A DNA stretch of 64,000 nucleotides, taken from positions 124,001-188,000 of the forward strand of contig VMSX01000009.1 of NCBI GenBank assembly GCA_013791905.1. Reading direction: 5' to 3'. The position numbers were made by a program, and so were the translations under genes. This document shows positions 27,460-35,952 of the stretch, piece by piece. The notes beneath the pieces were generated by a model. That model made no database searches. It was not told the origin of the DNA and was given only the letters and a program-made list of their open reading frames with translations. The number at the start of each line of letters is the position of its first letter. Position 1 is the stretch's first letter. Source of the stretch: Rhodocyclaceae bacterium. GTDB lineage: Bacteria > Pseudomonadota > Gammaproteobacteria > Burkholderiales > Rhodocyclaceae.

Positions 27460-27570
27460 CCGCCGCCGGGCCGCCCCAAGGCGAGCGCAGCCAACGAACC
27501 GGAGGCCACGCGAAGCGTGACCGAACACCCGTCACCCCCTTTCCATGGAAGGGGGATGGGGGAAGGGGTA
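27460..27570 (+). repeat. Partial element B before topB
   Basis: The block GCCGCCGGGCCGCCCCAAGG begins this gap. It then diverges, including GCCACGCGAAGCGTGACCG, and ends in a C-run/G-run hairpin (CCCCCTTTCC...GGAAGGGGG) just upstream of the topB start. Confidence 0.6.
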
Positions 27571-27574
27571 ATAA

Positions 27575-30151
27575 GTGAGCAAGCAACTAATCATCGCCGA
27601 GAAACCTTCAGTCGCCCAGGACATCGCCAAGGCGCTGGGCGGATTTACTCGTGAAGGCGAATATTTCGAGAGCGAGCACTATGTGTTGTCCTCCGCCATT
27701 GGCCATCTGCTGGAACTCGCGGTGCCGGAGGAATACGAGGTCAAGCGCGGCAAATGGACCTTCACCCACCTGCCGGTGATCCCGCCGCGCTTCACTGTCA
27801 ACCCCATCGAGAAGACCGCCGACCGGCTGAGGCTGCTGACCCGGCTCATCAAGCGCAAGGATGTCACCGGCCTGGTGAATGCCTGCGACGCGGGGCGTGA
27901 AGGCGAACTGATCTTCCGCTACGTCCTGCAGCACGCGCTGTCAGGGAAGACCGCCAAGGACGCCAAGCCGGTGCGCCGCCTGTGGCTGCAGTCGATGACC
28001 GCCACCGCCATCCGCGACGGTTTTGCCCACCTGCGCTCCGACGAAGAGATGCAGCCGCTGGCCGACGCCGCACGTTGTCGCTCGGAGGCCGACTGGCTGA
28101 TCGGCATCAACGGCACGCGTGCCATGACGGCCTTCAATTCCAAGGAAGGCGGTTTCTACAAAACCACCGTCGGTCGCGTGCAGACGCCGACACTCGCCAT
28201 TCTGGTGCAGCGCGAGCGCAAGATCCGCGCCTTCGAGCCGCGCGATTACTGGGAGGTCGAGGCTGAGTTCCAGGCCGTGGCCGGCACCTACCGGGGCCGC
28301 TGGTTCGACGAGAAGTTCAAGAAGCCTGAAGGCGACGAACACGCCAAGGCCGAACGGCTGTGGGATAAGGCCAGTGCCTATGCCCTGCGGCAGAAATGCC
28401 TCGGCAAGCACGGCACGGTCACGGAAGAAGCCAAACCGAAGACCGAAGCCTGTCCGATGCTGTACGACCTGACCAGCTTGCAGCGCGATGCCAACGGCCG
28501 CTTCGGCTTCTCGGCCCGCAACACGCTGGCGCTGGCGCAGGCGCTTTACGAGCGCCACAAGGTGCTGACCTATCCGCGTACCGACGCCCGCTGCCTGCCC
28601 GAAGACTATCTCGGTGAGGTCAAGGACACCCTGCGTTCGCTGTCTGAAAACGGCTTCGGCAAGCACGCCAGCACCGTGCTGGACAACGGCTGGGTGCACC
28701 CGAACAAGCGCATCTTCAACAACGCCAAGATTTCCGACCACTTCGCCATCATCCCGACCGGGGCGGCGCCGAAGAGTCTGTCGGAGCCCGAGCAGAAACT
28801 TTACGACCTCGTGGTCAAGCGCTTCATCGCCATCTTCTACCCGGCCGCCGAATACCTTGTCACCACCCGCATCACGCGTGTCGAGAACGAGCCGTTCAAG
28901 ACCGATGGCAAGGTGCTGGTGACGCCGGGCTGGCTGGCTGTCTATGGCAAGGAAGCGCAGGGCGACGAAGAGAATCCCAACCTGCCGCCTTTGCAGAAGG
29001 ACGAACGGGTCTGGGCCAATGATATCGAGGTCAAGGACTGTGCCACCAAACCGCCGCCGCGCTTCAATGAAGCGACGTTGCTGTCGGCCATGGAAGGCGC
29101 CGGCAAGTTGATCGAGGATGAAGAGCTGCGCCTCGCGATGTCCGAGCGCGGACTCGGTACGCCAGCGACACGCGCCGCCACCATCGAGGGCCTGATCGCC
29201 GAGGAATACGTGCACCGCAATGGCCGCGAACTGCAGCCCACCGCCAAGGCCGCCAACCTGCTGTTCGCCCTCGAACAGCTCAAGGTCGACGAGATCCGCT
29301 CGCCCGAACTGACCGGGATGTGGGAGTCGAAGCTCAGGGAAATGGAACAGGGACGCCTCAAACGCGAGGAGTTCATGGCGCACATCGGCGAGCAAACGCA
29401 GAAGATGGTGGAGCGTATCAAGACCGGCGAGTTCGCCGATCCGGATTTCGGTCCGCTCCAGACCCCCTGCCCGAAATGCGGTGGCGCCATCCACGAGACC
29501 TACAAGCACTTCAAGTGCGACAAGTGTGACTACAAGCTGTGGAAGGTCATCGCCAGCCGCCAGTGGGAACCCGAGGAGATGGATCAACTGCTGCGCGACC
29601 GCCAGATTGGCCCGCTGCAGGGCTTTCGCAGCAAGATGGGGCGCGCCTTCGCCGCCGTCATCAAGCTTAACGAAGAGCATGCGCCGAGCTTCGATTTCGG
29701 TAATGCAGAGGATGAGGGCGAGGAGGTCGATTTCAGCGGCCAGGAGCCGCTGGGCGCCTGCCCGAAATGCGGCAGTCGCGTCTTCGAGCAGCCGATGGCC
29801 TATGTCTGCGAGAAATCCACCGGCGCGGCGAAGACCTGCGATTTTCGTTCGGGAAAAGTCATCCTGCAACAGGAAATATCCCGCGCCGAGATGCAGAAGT
29901 TGCTCGAAACCGGCAAGACCAGCCTGTTGAAAACCTTCATCTCCAACCGCACCCGCAAGAAATTTTCCGCCTATCTGGTGCGTGGCGCCGATGGCAAGGT
30001 GGGTTTCGAGTTCGAGCAGCGTGCGCCCAAGGCCGGCAAGGCGGCACCCAAGGCGACGGCCAAGCCCGAAGCGGAAGCCAAGCCGGCCAAAGCTGTAAAA
30101 GCGAAAGCGGCGCCGGCGAAGAAAAAGCCGGTAGCCAGGAAAAAAGCCTAG
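27575..30151 (+). CDS. topB: DNA topoisomerase III
   Basis: An 858-residue type IA topoisomerase that decatenates DNA by single-strand passage. The TOPRIM domain opens the protein (LIIAEKPSVAQDIAKALGG) with the acidic CDAGREGE metal site near 110. The active-site Tyr is in LTYPRTDAR near residue 332. The C-terminus is longer than in E. coli TopB: one four-Cys zinc finger (CPKCGG...CDKCDYKLW near 630), a second Cys-rich module (CPKCGS...CEKS...C near 730) and a basic Lys/Ala-rich tail of about 45 residues. The start is GTG. Extended TopB forms with zinc modules are common in betaproteobacteria. Confidence 0.95.
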   Translation: MSKQLIIAEKPSVAQDIAKALGGFTREGEYFESEHYVLSSAIGHLLELAVPEEYEVKRGKWTFTHLPVIPPRFTVNPIEKTADRLRLLTRLIKRKDVTGLVNACDAGREGELIFRYVLQHALSGKTAKDAKPVRRLWLQSMTATAIRDGFAHLRSDEEMQPLADAARCRSEADWLIGINGTRAMTAFNSKEGGFYKTTVGRVQTPTLAILVQRERKIRAFEPRDYWEVEAEFQAVAGTYRGRWFDEKFKKPEGDEHAKAERLWDKASAYALRQKCLGKHGTVTEEAKPKTEACPMLYDLTSLQRDANGRFGFSARNTLALAQALYERHKVLTYPRTDARCLPEDYLGEVKDTLRSLSENGFGKHASTVLDNGWVHPNKRIFNNAKISDHFAIIPTGAAPKSLSEPEQKLYDLVVKRFIAIFYPAAEYLVTTRITRVENEPFKTDGKVLVTPGWLAVYGKEAQGDEENPNLPPLQKDERVWANDIEVKDCATKPPPRFNEATLLSAMEGAGKLIEDEELRLAMSERGLGTPATRAATIEGLIAEEYVHRNGRELQPTAKAANLLFALEQLKVDEIRSPELTGMWESKLREMEQGRLKREEFMAHIGEQTQKMVERIKTGEFADPDFGPLQTPCPKCGGAIHETYKHFKCDKCDYKLWKVIASRQWEPEEMDQLLRDRQIGPLQGFRSKMGRAFAAVIKLNEEHAPSFDFGNAEDEGEEVDFSGQEPLGACPKCGSRVFEQPMAYVCEKSTGAAKTCDFRSGKVILQQEISRAEMQKLLETGKTSLLKTFISNRTRKKFSAYLVRGADGKVGFEFEQRAPKAGKAAPKATAKPEAEAKPAKAVKAKAAPAKKKPVARKKA

Positions 30152-30265
30152 GGTGTGTTCTCAATCAGGCGACGGTGGCGCCGGAGGCTAATCGGGAGGC
30201 GGGACAAGGCGCGATGACGAAGCGATGTGCGCACCTCGCGAGACGTCGCAACGCAGGAACGCGCC

Positions 30266-31525
30266 TTAGACTTCAGCCCACAGGCGGTCGATGTCCTTGA
30301 TCCCCCACTTGGCCGCATCCTCGCGGCCGGTGATTTTCTCCGTCGTCCCCGGGCTGGAGATGTCGATGATTTCGGGCAGCAGATAGGTGTTCGACTTGGT
30401 CGAGAAAAACGCCTTAACCGTCGGCGCCAGCAGCGAGGTGAGTGACTGTTCGACCACGACTGCCAGGCGGTCGGAAGACAGGCGTACCAGCGAACCGGTC
30501 GGGTAGATGCCGATGCTTTTGACGAAGGCATGGAAGACGCGTTCGTCGAAGTGGCCTTTTGACCATTCCGCCATCTTGCGGATCGACTCGGCCGGATCCC
30601 AGCCGGCCTTGTAGGGGCGGTTCGAGGTGATTGCGTCATACACGTCGCAGACGGCCCCCATCTTGGCGTGGAGGCTGATCTCGGCATCCTTGAGACCCTC
30701 CGGATAGCCGCTGCCGTCGACCTTCTCGTGATGGTGCAGGCAGACGTCGAGCGCCATTGCGCCGGCCGTGCCGCCTTCGAGCAGCAGGCGATGGCCTTCG
30801 ACGGGGTGGCTCTTGATGATGTTGAATTCCGCGTCGGTAAGCTTGCCCGGCTTGTTGAGTACCTCCAGCGGCATCATCGCCTTGCCCAGATCGTGCAACA
30901 GACCGGCCATGCCGGCGGCGCGGGTGGCCGTTTCATCGAGATCGAGCTGGCGCGACAAGGCCACCATCAGGGCGCAGACGGCCACCGAGTGCATGTAGGT
31001 GTAATCGTCCGCCGTCTTCAGGCGCGCCAGGCTGATGAGGGCGCCGGGGTTGCGCATCACCGAACTGGCAATTTCTTCCACCAGCTCGCCGGCTGCCGAC
31101 GAATCGACAGCCTTGCCCATGCGTACTTCGTGGAACATGGAGACCACGGCTTGTTTCGCGGAGGCGCAGATCTTGACAGCGCGCTGTACTTCTTCGGTGA
31201 TCGGTACGCGCTGCACCGCCCTGGGGTTGGGCGGCACGACTTTGGGCGGCTCTGCCTTGGGTGGTTCAGCCTGGGGCGGCGCAATGTGCTCCAGTGCGGT
31301 GTCGATCTGCGCTTCGACCTCCGGCTTGGTGACGCCAGTGACATCGAGCCCCTTCCGGGCGTCGATCCATACTTCATTGATGCCGCAGGCCTTGATCTGG
31401 CGCAGATCTTCCGGGTCTTCGAGGATGAACTTGGTGCGCCAGAACGGATGGCTCATCCACGAGCCGCACAACTCGTGGATGTGCATGCCCAGCGTGAGCT
31501 GTCCGACGGCGATTTTTTTCAGCAT
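30266..31525 (-). CDS. HD-GYP domain cyclic-di-GMP phosphodiesterase
   Basis: A protein of about 419 residues likely to hydrolyse cyclic di-GMP in the cytoplasm. An N-terminal DUF3391-type domain (LTLGMHIHELCGSWMSHPFW) precedes a Pro-rich linker (PPQAEPPKAEPPKVVPP). The HD-GYP domain follows, with metal-binding HDLGK near residue 215, then SHPVEGH, the HHEKVDGSGYPEGL motif and DVYDAITSNRPYK. All diagnostic residues are present. ATG at 31525 gives the typical MLKKIAVGQL start; an ATG at 31546 is also possible. It is divergent from uppP with only about 35 bases between, so the promoters must overlap the coding starts. Confidence 0.92.
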   Translation of the reverse strand: MLKKIAVGQLTLGMHIHELCGSWMSHPFWRTKFILEDPEDLRQIKACGINEVWIDARKGLDVTGVTKPEVEAQIDTALEHIAPPQAEPPKAEPPKVVPPNPRAVQRVPITEEVQRAVKICASAKQAVVSMFHEVRMGKAVDSSAAGELVEEIASSVMRNPGALISLARLKTADDYTYMHSVAVCALMVALSRQLDLDETATRAAGMAGLLHDLGKAMMPLEVLNKPGKLTDAEFNIIKSHPVEGHRLLLEGGTAGAMALDVCLHHHEKVDGSGYPEGLKDAEISLHAKMGAVCDVYDAITSNRPYKAGWDPAESIRKMAEWSKGHFDERVFHAFVKSIGIYPTGSLVRLSSDRLAVVVEQSLTSLLAPTVKAFFSTKSNTYLLPEIIDISSPGTTEKITGREDAAKWGIKDIDRLWAEV

Positions 31526-31560
31526 GTTAGACTCGCCGGTCCCCATTAATTGTGTGCGAC

Positions 31561-32385
31561 ATGGATATTTACCCGCTGTTTCAGGCGCTGATTCTCGGCG
31601 TCGTCGAGGGTCTGACCGAGTTTTTGCCGATTTCCAGTACCGGACATCTGATCCTGGCTAGCGACCTGCTGGATTTTAACGACGAACGTGGCAAGTTGTT
31701 TGCCATTGTGATCCAGTCCGGCGCGATTCTCGCCATTATCTGGGAATATCGGCAGCGCTTTGCCAGCGTCCTGAGGGGGCTGCCGGACGATCCGGTGTCG
31801 CGTCGTTTCGTCATCAATCTCGCCATCGCTTTCACGCCGCTGGCCGTGCTGGGTCTGTTGTTCGGCAAGGCGATCAAGGCGCATCTCTTCCAGCCGGTGC
31901 CGGTCGCCATCGCCTTTATTGTCGGTGCGTTCATTATTTTGTGGGCCGAGCGGCGCGAACACAAAATCACTATCCACTCAGTCGACGAGATCGGGCCACT
32001 CGACGCGCTCAAGCTCGGTTTTGCTCAGGCTGTCGCGCTGATTCCCGGCACTTCGCGTTCCGGTTCCACCATCATCGGCGGTTTGTTTTTCGGCCTGTCG
32101 CGCAAGGCGGCCACCGAGTTTTCCTTCTTCCTTGCCGTGCCCATTATCGGCGCAGCAACGCTTTACCAGCTCTGGCAGGAGCGCCATCTGCTAGTGATGG
32201 ACGATCTTGGCATATGGGTGGTCGGTTTCGTCTCGGCCTTCGTCTCGGCCGTCCTCTGCGTGCGCTGGCTGTTGCGCTACATCTCGACCCACGACTTCAC
32301 GATCTTCGCCTGGTATCGCATTGCCTTCGGCATCATCGTGCTGTTGACCTGGCAGTTTGGGTTGGTGAATTGGAGCAACCCCTGA
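31561..32385 (+). CDS. uppP: Undecaprenyl-diphosphatase
   Basis: A membrane enzyme of about 274 residues (UppP/BacA) that dephosphorylates undecaprenyl diphosphate to recycle the lipid carrier of cell-wall synthesis. The two family motifs are clear: [17 protein letters not shown] at the N-terminus and [15 protein letters not shown] near residue 165. The hydrophobic profile fits about eight helices. ATG at 31561 is preferred over the in-frame GTG at 31552. The downstream esterase gene starts within its last codons. Confidence 0.95.
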   Translation: MDIYPLFQALILGVVEGLTEFLPISSTGHLILASDLLDFNDERGKLFAIVIQSGAILAIIWEYRQRFASVLRGLPDDPVSRRFVINLAIAFTPLAVLGLLFGKAIKAHLFQPVPVAIAFIVGAFIILWAERREHKITIHSVDEIGPLDALKLGFAQAVALIPGTSRSGSTIIGGLFFGLSRKAATEFSFFLAVPIIGAATLYQLWQERHLLVMDDLGIWVVGFVSAFVSAVLCVRWLLRYISTHDFTIFAWYRIAFGIIVLLTWQFGLVNWSNP

Positions 32386-32981
32386 TCCTTTATTTTCATG
32401 GCTTTACCAGCGGTCCGGAGTCACGCAAGGTGCAGGCGTTGGCATCCAGGATGGCTGAGCGGGGTATCGCCGACCAGTTGATCTGCCCGCAATTGCCGGC
32501 TTCGCCGGCCGCCGCCATCGCGCTGGCCGATCAAATCATCACTGCAAAAGTCGGCGTGACCGAAGGAAATCCCCGTGGGACTGGCGAGACGGCGACTCTG
32601 ATGGGGTCTTCCCTTGGTGGCTTCTATGCGACCCATCTCGCGGAAAAGCATCGTCTCAATGCGGTGCTGATCAACCCCGCCGTGGTTGCCGCGCTCGAAC
32701 TGGAACGCTATCTGGGCCCGCAGACCTGGCTGTACAGCGGCGAACCCTTCGACTTCACGCGCCAGCACATCGACGAACTGGCCGCCCTTGAAGTGCCAGT
32801 GCTGGCAGACCCGGCGCGTTACTGGCTGCTCGTTGAGGAGGGTGACGAAACCCTGGATTACCGGCAAGCCGTGGCCCGTTATGCCGGCGCCCGCCAGACC
32901 GTGCTGCCGGGAGGCGATCACAGCTTCACGCGCTGGGACGACTATCTTGACGAGGTGCTGGCATTTGCCGGTCTGAAGTGA
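32370..32981 (+). CDS. YqiA/YcfP-like alpha/beta-fold esterase
   Basis: A small alpha/beta hydrolase of about 203 residues. It opens with [16 protein letters not shown] (oxyanion strand) and has the nucleophile elbow [14 protein letters not shown], a late Asp (EEGDETLDY) and the His of [12 protein letters not shown], a full Ser-Asp-His set. TTG at 32370, inside the end of uppP, is the only suitable start close to the conserved first strand. Just before the nucleophile strand, [16 protein letters not shown] is encoded by a long element A copy; relatives have a short loop there. The stop overlaps the next gene by 4 bases (GTGA). Confidence 0.82.
   Translation: MEQPLILYFHGFTSGPESRKVQALASRMAERGIADQLICPQLPASPAAAIALADQIITAKVGVTEGNPRGTGETATLMGSSLGGFYATHLAEKHRLNAVLINPAVVAALELERYLGPQTWLYSGEPFDFTRQHIDELAALEVPVLADPARYWLLVEEGDETLDYRQAVARYAGARQTVLPGGDHSFTRWDDYLDEVLAFAGLK
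32547..32594 (+). repeat. Element A, long form, in frame in esterase gene
   Basis: A 48-bp copy differing from the asmA copy at one base. It inserts 16 codons directly before the TLMGSSLGG nucleophile strand. Confidence 0.88.
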
Positions 32982-33850
32982 AGCCAAACAACGAACGCGA
33001 CGGCATCGCTGCCGCCCTCGTTGCCTACACGCTGTGGGGATTGGTGCCGGTGTTTTTCAAGCAATTGGCCAGCGTGCCGGCGCTGGAGATCATCGCCCAC
33101 CGCGTGCTCTGGTCGCTGCTGTTGCTCGGCGGTCTTCTGGCCGTGCGCGGCCGTCTCGGCGCGGCCTGGATTGCAGCCCAGAATCCGCGCATTCTGGCGC
33201 GCGTGGCCCTCGCCTCGATACTGATCGTCATCAACTGGCTCACCTTCGTCTGGGCGGTCAATGTCAATCGCGTTCTCGAAACCAGCCTCGGCTACTTCAT
33301 CACGCCGCTTGTCAGCGTCGTGCTGGCGGTGGTTGTTCTTGGCGAGCGTTTGCGCACCCGCCAGTGGCTGGCTGTCGCACTCGCGGCCTGTGGCGTCGCG
33401 CTGGAAGGCTGGCGGATCGGCGGCCTGCCCTGGGTGTCGCTGGTGCTCGCCGCCTCCTTCGGCCTGTATGGCCTGCTGCGCAAGCAGTTGCCGCTCGACG
33501 CGGCGGGCGGCCTGTTGCTCGAAACGGCCTGCGCGGCACCGGTCGCGGGGCTGTATCTCCTTTGGCTGGGTAGCGCCGGACAGTTCGGCGGCACCCTGAC
33601 AATCGATGTGCTGTTGATCGCCTCCGGTGCGGTGACGGCCGTTCCCCTGCTGCTGTTCGCCGTCGGTGCGCGCCGCCTGCCGCTGGTGACGCTCGGCTTC
33701 CTGCAATACACCGCGCCCTCGCTGACCTTCCTGCTGGCGATCTTTTATTACAGTGAGCCCATGGATCTGTCGCGCCTGCTGGCTTTCGCCGCGATCTGGG
33801 CGGGTTTGGCGCTCTACAGTACCGACCTGTTGCTGCAAAGGCGCCAATGA
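32978..33850 (+). CDS. rarD: EamA-type transporter RarD
   Basis: A 290-residue inner-membrane protein of the drug/metabolite transporter superfamily with ten predicted helices in two EamA repeats. The RarD hallmarks near the start are present: AYTLWGLVPVFFKQL and EIIAHRVLWSLLL. NVNRVLETSLGYFITPL follows near residue 90. RarD is linked by name to chloramphenicol sensitivity, but its substrate is unknown. GTG start overlaps the esterase stop, and its own stop overlaps the methyltransferase ATG, so the four genes from uppP look like one operon. Confidence 0.9.
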   Translation: MKPNNERDGIAAALVAYTLWGLVPVFFKQLASVPALEIIAHRVLWSLLLLGGLLAVRGRLGAAWIAAQNPRILARVALASILIVINWLTFVWAVNVNRVLETSLGYFITPLVSVVLAVVVLGERLRTRQWLAVALAACGVALEGWRIGGLPWVSLVLAASFGLYGLLRKQLPLDAAGGLLLETACAAPVAGLYLLWLGSAGQFGGTLTIDVLLIASGAVTAVPLLLFAVGARRLPLVTLGFLQYTAPSLTFLLAIFYYSEPMDLSRLLAFAAIWAGLALYSTDLLLQRRQ

Positions 33851-34653
33851 GCTTCGACCCGCGCCAGATGAAGCGCATCGAGCGCGATGGCTACAACCTG
33901 ATCGGTGCGCGCTATGCCGCCGGCGCAGCGGCGCGGACGGCGCTGACAGATGCCCTGATCGAGGCTGCCCACCTGCAGCCAAATCAGAACGTGCTCGACC
34001 TCGCCGCCGGCCCCGGACTGCTGGCCAGTGCGGCCAGAGAGAAAGTCGGCGCTGGCGGAACGGCGATTGCCACCGACCTCGCCGAAGCGCAGCTGGCCTG
34101 CTGCCCCGGCCTGCCCCGGGTGGCCGCCGACGGCGAATATCTTCCATTTGTGAGCAATCACTTCGACCGCGTGCTTTGCGGGCTGGGTCTGATGGTATTT
34201 CCGGATACGGCGCGGGCACTGGCCGACGCGCGCCGCGTCATGGCGCCGGGCGGCATGATTGCCCTCTCGGTCTGGGGTGAGGCCGAGCACACCCCCCTGC
34301 TCGCCTGTGCGCTCGATTGCATGAAACGCCTGCTGCCAGCCCCGAAGGTGGCCCGGCCTTCGGTGTTCCGCTTTGGCACGACTGCCGCGCTCGGTGCGCC
34401 CCTTGCTGAAGCTGGCTTCGGTGAGATTGCCATCGAGACGATCATGATCGACAGCTATTTCGCCGATGCCGCCAGCTATTGGCAGGCCTTTCTCGACCTA
34501 GCCGGCGGTGCGGCGGGCAGTCTGGCGCGCCAGCCCGAGAGCATGCAGCAGCGTCTGGCCACCGAAGTCGCCCAGGAGTTGTCCGTCTTTGCCGGCGCAG
34601 ATGGCTACGCCATGCAAAGTGCCGTGCTGATCGCCACGGCGACCAGGAAATAA
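33847..34653 (+). CDS. Class I SAM-dependent methyltransferase
   Basis: A 268-residue methyltransferase with the SAM-binding motif VLDLAAGPGLLASAA near residue 52, acidic ATDLAEAQL and a motif IV-like FDRVLCGLGLMVFPD. It resembles UbiE/COQ5-type or small-molecule enzymes; the substrate is unknown. The stretch between motif I and the acidic strand (KVGAGGTA) is an element A copy, at a place where many relatives carry a similar K/R-V-G-x-G-G loop. The ATG overlaps the rarD stop. A strong hairpin terminator shared with the convergent porin gene follows. Confidence 0.85.
   Translation: MSFDPRQMKRIERDGYNLIGARYAAGAAARTALTDALIEAAHLQPNQNVLDLAAGPGLLASAAREKVGAGGTAIATDLAEAQLACCPGLPRVAADGEYLPFVSNHFDRVLCGLGLMVFPDTARALADARRVMAPGGMIALSVWGEAEHTPLLACALDCMKRLLPAPKVARPSVFRFGTTAALGAPLAEAGFGEIAIETIMIDSYFADAASYWQAFLDLAGGAAGSLARQPESMQQRLATEVAQELSVFAGADGYAMQSAVLIATATRK
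34042..34065 (+). repeat. Element A, short form, in methyltransferase gene
   Basis: A 24-bp copy in the sense K-V-G frame directly after motif I of the methyltransferase. Confidence 0.7.
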
Positions 34654-34684
34654 AAAAAGCCCGCTGCACTTACGCAGCGGGCTT
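34652..34684. terminator. Rho-independent terminator of porin (possibly bidirectional)
   Basis: A perfect 10-bp stem AGCCCGCTGC/GCAGCGGGCT with a 6-base loop. On the minus strand it is followed by a run of seven T, a canonical intrinsic terminator for the porin gene. The + strand side has only TTC after the stem, so its use by the methyltransferase operon is less sure. Confidence 0.92.
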
Positions 34685-34706
34685 CACTCTCACGCAGGCG
34701 GAACTA

Positions 34707-35696
34707 TTAACGGCCGCCGGAAAGCTTAATGTCGAAAACGTAGATCACGCCCAGAGCGTATGCGTTGCCCCTGGGGCCGAGGTACGAGGTCTGGTTGACG
34801 CGAGCAAAGTCAGCATAGGCGTAGGTGTTCTTGAAGATTTCGCGATTGATGAAAAGTTCGGTAGCAGCGGCATCGGTGTCGTTGTTCTTGCCGTACATCA
34901 TGCCGACGTTGAAACCCGCCACCGGGGCGACGAAGCCCACACCAGGGCCTTTGCTATTCGTGCCGTAAAAACCGTCAGAATAGCTGGCCATGACCTTGAC
35001 GACGCCGAAGTCGTAGCTGCCCGACACGCCGGCGAAGTTCTCGCTGCTATCCTCGCGCTTGGTTTCACCGACCACGCTCACGGAGAACTTGCCGGCGACG
35101 TAGGTCAAGCCAGCCGAGGTAGTCGCCTTGGCATCGTTGGTTCTCACGCCATCTTCCTTGCCGGCGAAGCCGACCTGTGCCGTAAAGCCGCTCATGCTAG
35201 GAGAAATGTATTGCAAGGACTGTGTCTGGCGGCCCCTGCCCCACGCGGCGACGCCGGAGTTGCCCAGCGCCGAGGCGGCGTTGGCAAGGCCGTTGAAATC
35301 GTAGCCGCCCATCATCTGGAACGGCACCGAATCCTGCCGGCCGAAGCGAACCTCGCCAAAGCTGCCGGAAAGGCCGGCCCAAGCCTGACGATTGAAGAAC
35401 AGCTTGTCTTCCTTGCCGATCCGCAGGTCGCGGTCAATGCCGGCGGTCTCGAGTTTGAAGTTGGCCTTGAGTCCGCTGCCGAGATCGTTGCTGCCTTTCA
35501 GGCCGACGCGGGTGACCGAATTGCCTTGCGAACTGCCATCATCACCGCCGGAGTGGATCCGGGCGTTCCTGTCAGCGGCGTCATCGGCAATATTCTTGCC
35601 GTAGCTGATATCGACCAAGCCATACACGGCGAGCTCGGCATGGGCGGCGCCCATGGCTGTGAGAAGGATGGCAGCGGGAATCAGTTTCTTCATCAT
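34707..35696 (-). CDS. Gram-negative porin
   Basis: An outer-membrane protein of about 329 residues, of the general trimeric porin type common in betaproteobacteria. ATG at 35696 is chosen for the signal peptide MMKKLIPAAILLTAMGAAHA and a preceding AAGAAGG at 8 bases; the longer open frame lacks signal character. The mature N-terminus ELAVYGLVDISYG, the LGSGLKANFKLETAG and AWAGLSGSFGEVRFGRQ strands, and the C-terminal beta strand (GVIYVFDIKLSGGR) fit a 16-strand barrel. The last residue is Arg rather than the usual Phe, which is unusual for barrel insertion. A strong terminator follows. Confidence 0.9.
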   Translation of the reverse strand: MMKKLIPAAILLTAMGAAHAELAVYGLVDISYGKNIADDAADRNARIHSGGDDGSSQGNSVTRVGLKGSNDLGSGLKANFKLETAGIDRDLRIGKEDKLFFNRQAWAGLSGSFGEVRFGRQDSVPFQMMGGYDFNGLANAASALGNSGVAAWGRGRQTQSLQYISPSMSGFTAQVGFAGKEDGVRTNDAKATTSAGLTYVAGKFSVSVVGETKREDSSENFAGVSGSYDFGVVKVMASYSDGFYGTNSKGPGVGFVAPVAGFNVGMMYGKNNDTDAAATELFINREIFKNTYAYADFARVNQTSYLGPRGNAYALGVIYVFDIKLSGGR

Positions 35697-35890
35697 TTCA
35701 GTGACCTTCTTAAGAGTGTTGGTGTGCCATGCATCTGTAGCTGGCACATTGAATATTGGGATAGGCTTTAAAACTAAAGGGATATTTCAGGGAATGATTA
35801 TATTTGCCTTTCGCAACCCTGAGCCTTTCCGGAGGAAGGTTGAATTATGAAAGGCATCCAGCTGTCTCAATTTCCCGACAGACGAATCCC

Positions 35891-35917
35891 TTGAGACAAT
35901 CCGGTCCCCGTTATAAT
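35891..35917 (+). promoter_or_regulatory. Predicted sigma-70 promoter of the RNB gene
   Basis: TTGAGA at 35891-35896 and a perfect TATAAT at 35912-35917, separated by 15 bases, lie about 35 bases before the RNB start. The spacer is shorter than the optimum of 17. Confidence 0.5.
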
Positions 35918-35952
35918 CCGCACCCCTCCTGCCGCACCCCTTCCTGTTTTCC

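Noticed and set aside
27941-29869. A 642-codon open frame antisense to topB
   Set aside because: Mirror frame of a high-GC gene: topB has all motifs, and the antisense product has no recognisable domain.
30152-30265. Small gene or RNA between topB and the HD-GYP gene
   Set aside because: The 114-bp spacer has no start, ribosome-binding site or RNA signature; it may be another dispersed repeat, but no second copy lies in the window.
34042-34065. Element A in the methyltransferase as purely native sequence
   Set aside because: The peptide resembles a normal post-motif I loop, so it could be native. But the DNA follows the 24-bp consensus almost exactly, so I kept it as a copy at lower confidence.
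35847-35894. A 15-codon ORF (MKGIQLSQFPDRRIP) with an AAGG site upstream of the RNB gene
   Set aside because: It ends inside the predicted -35 box and has no regulatory codon pattern; too short to support.
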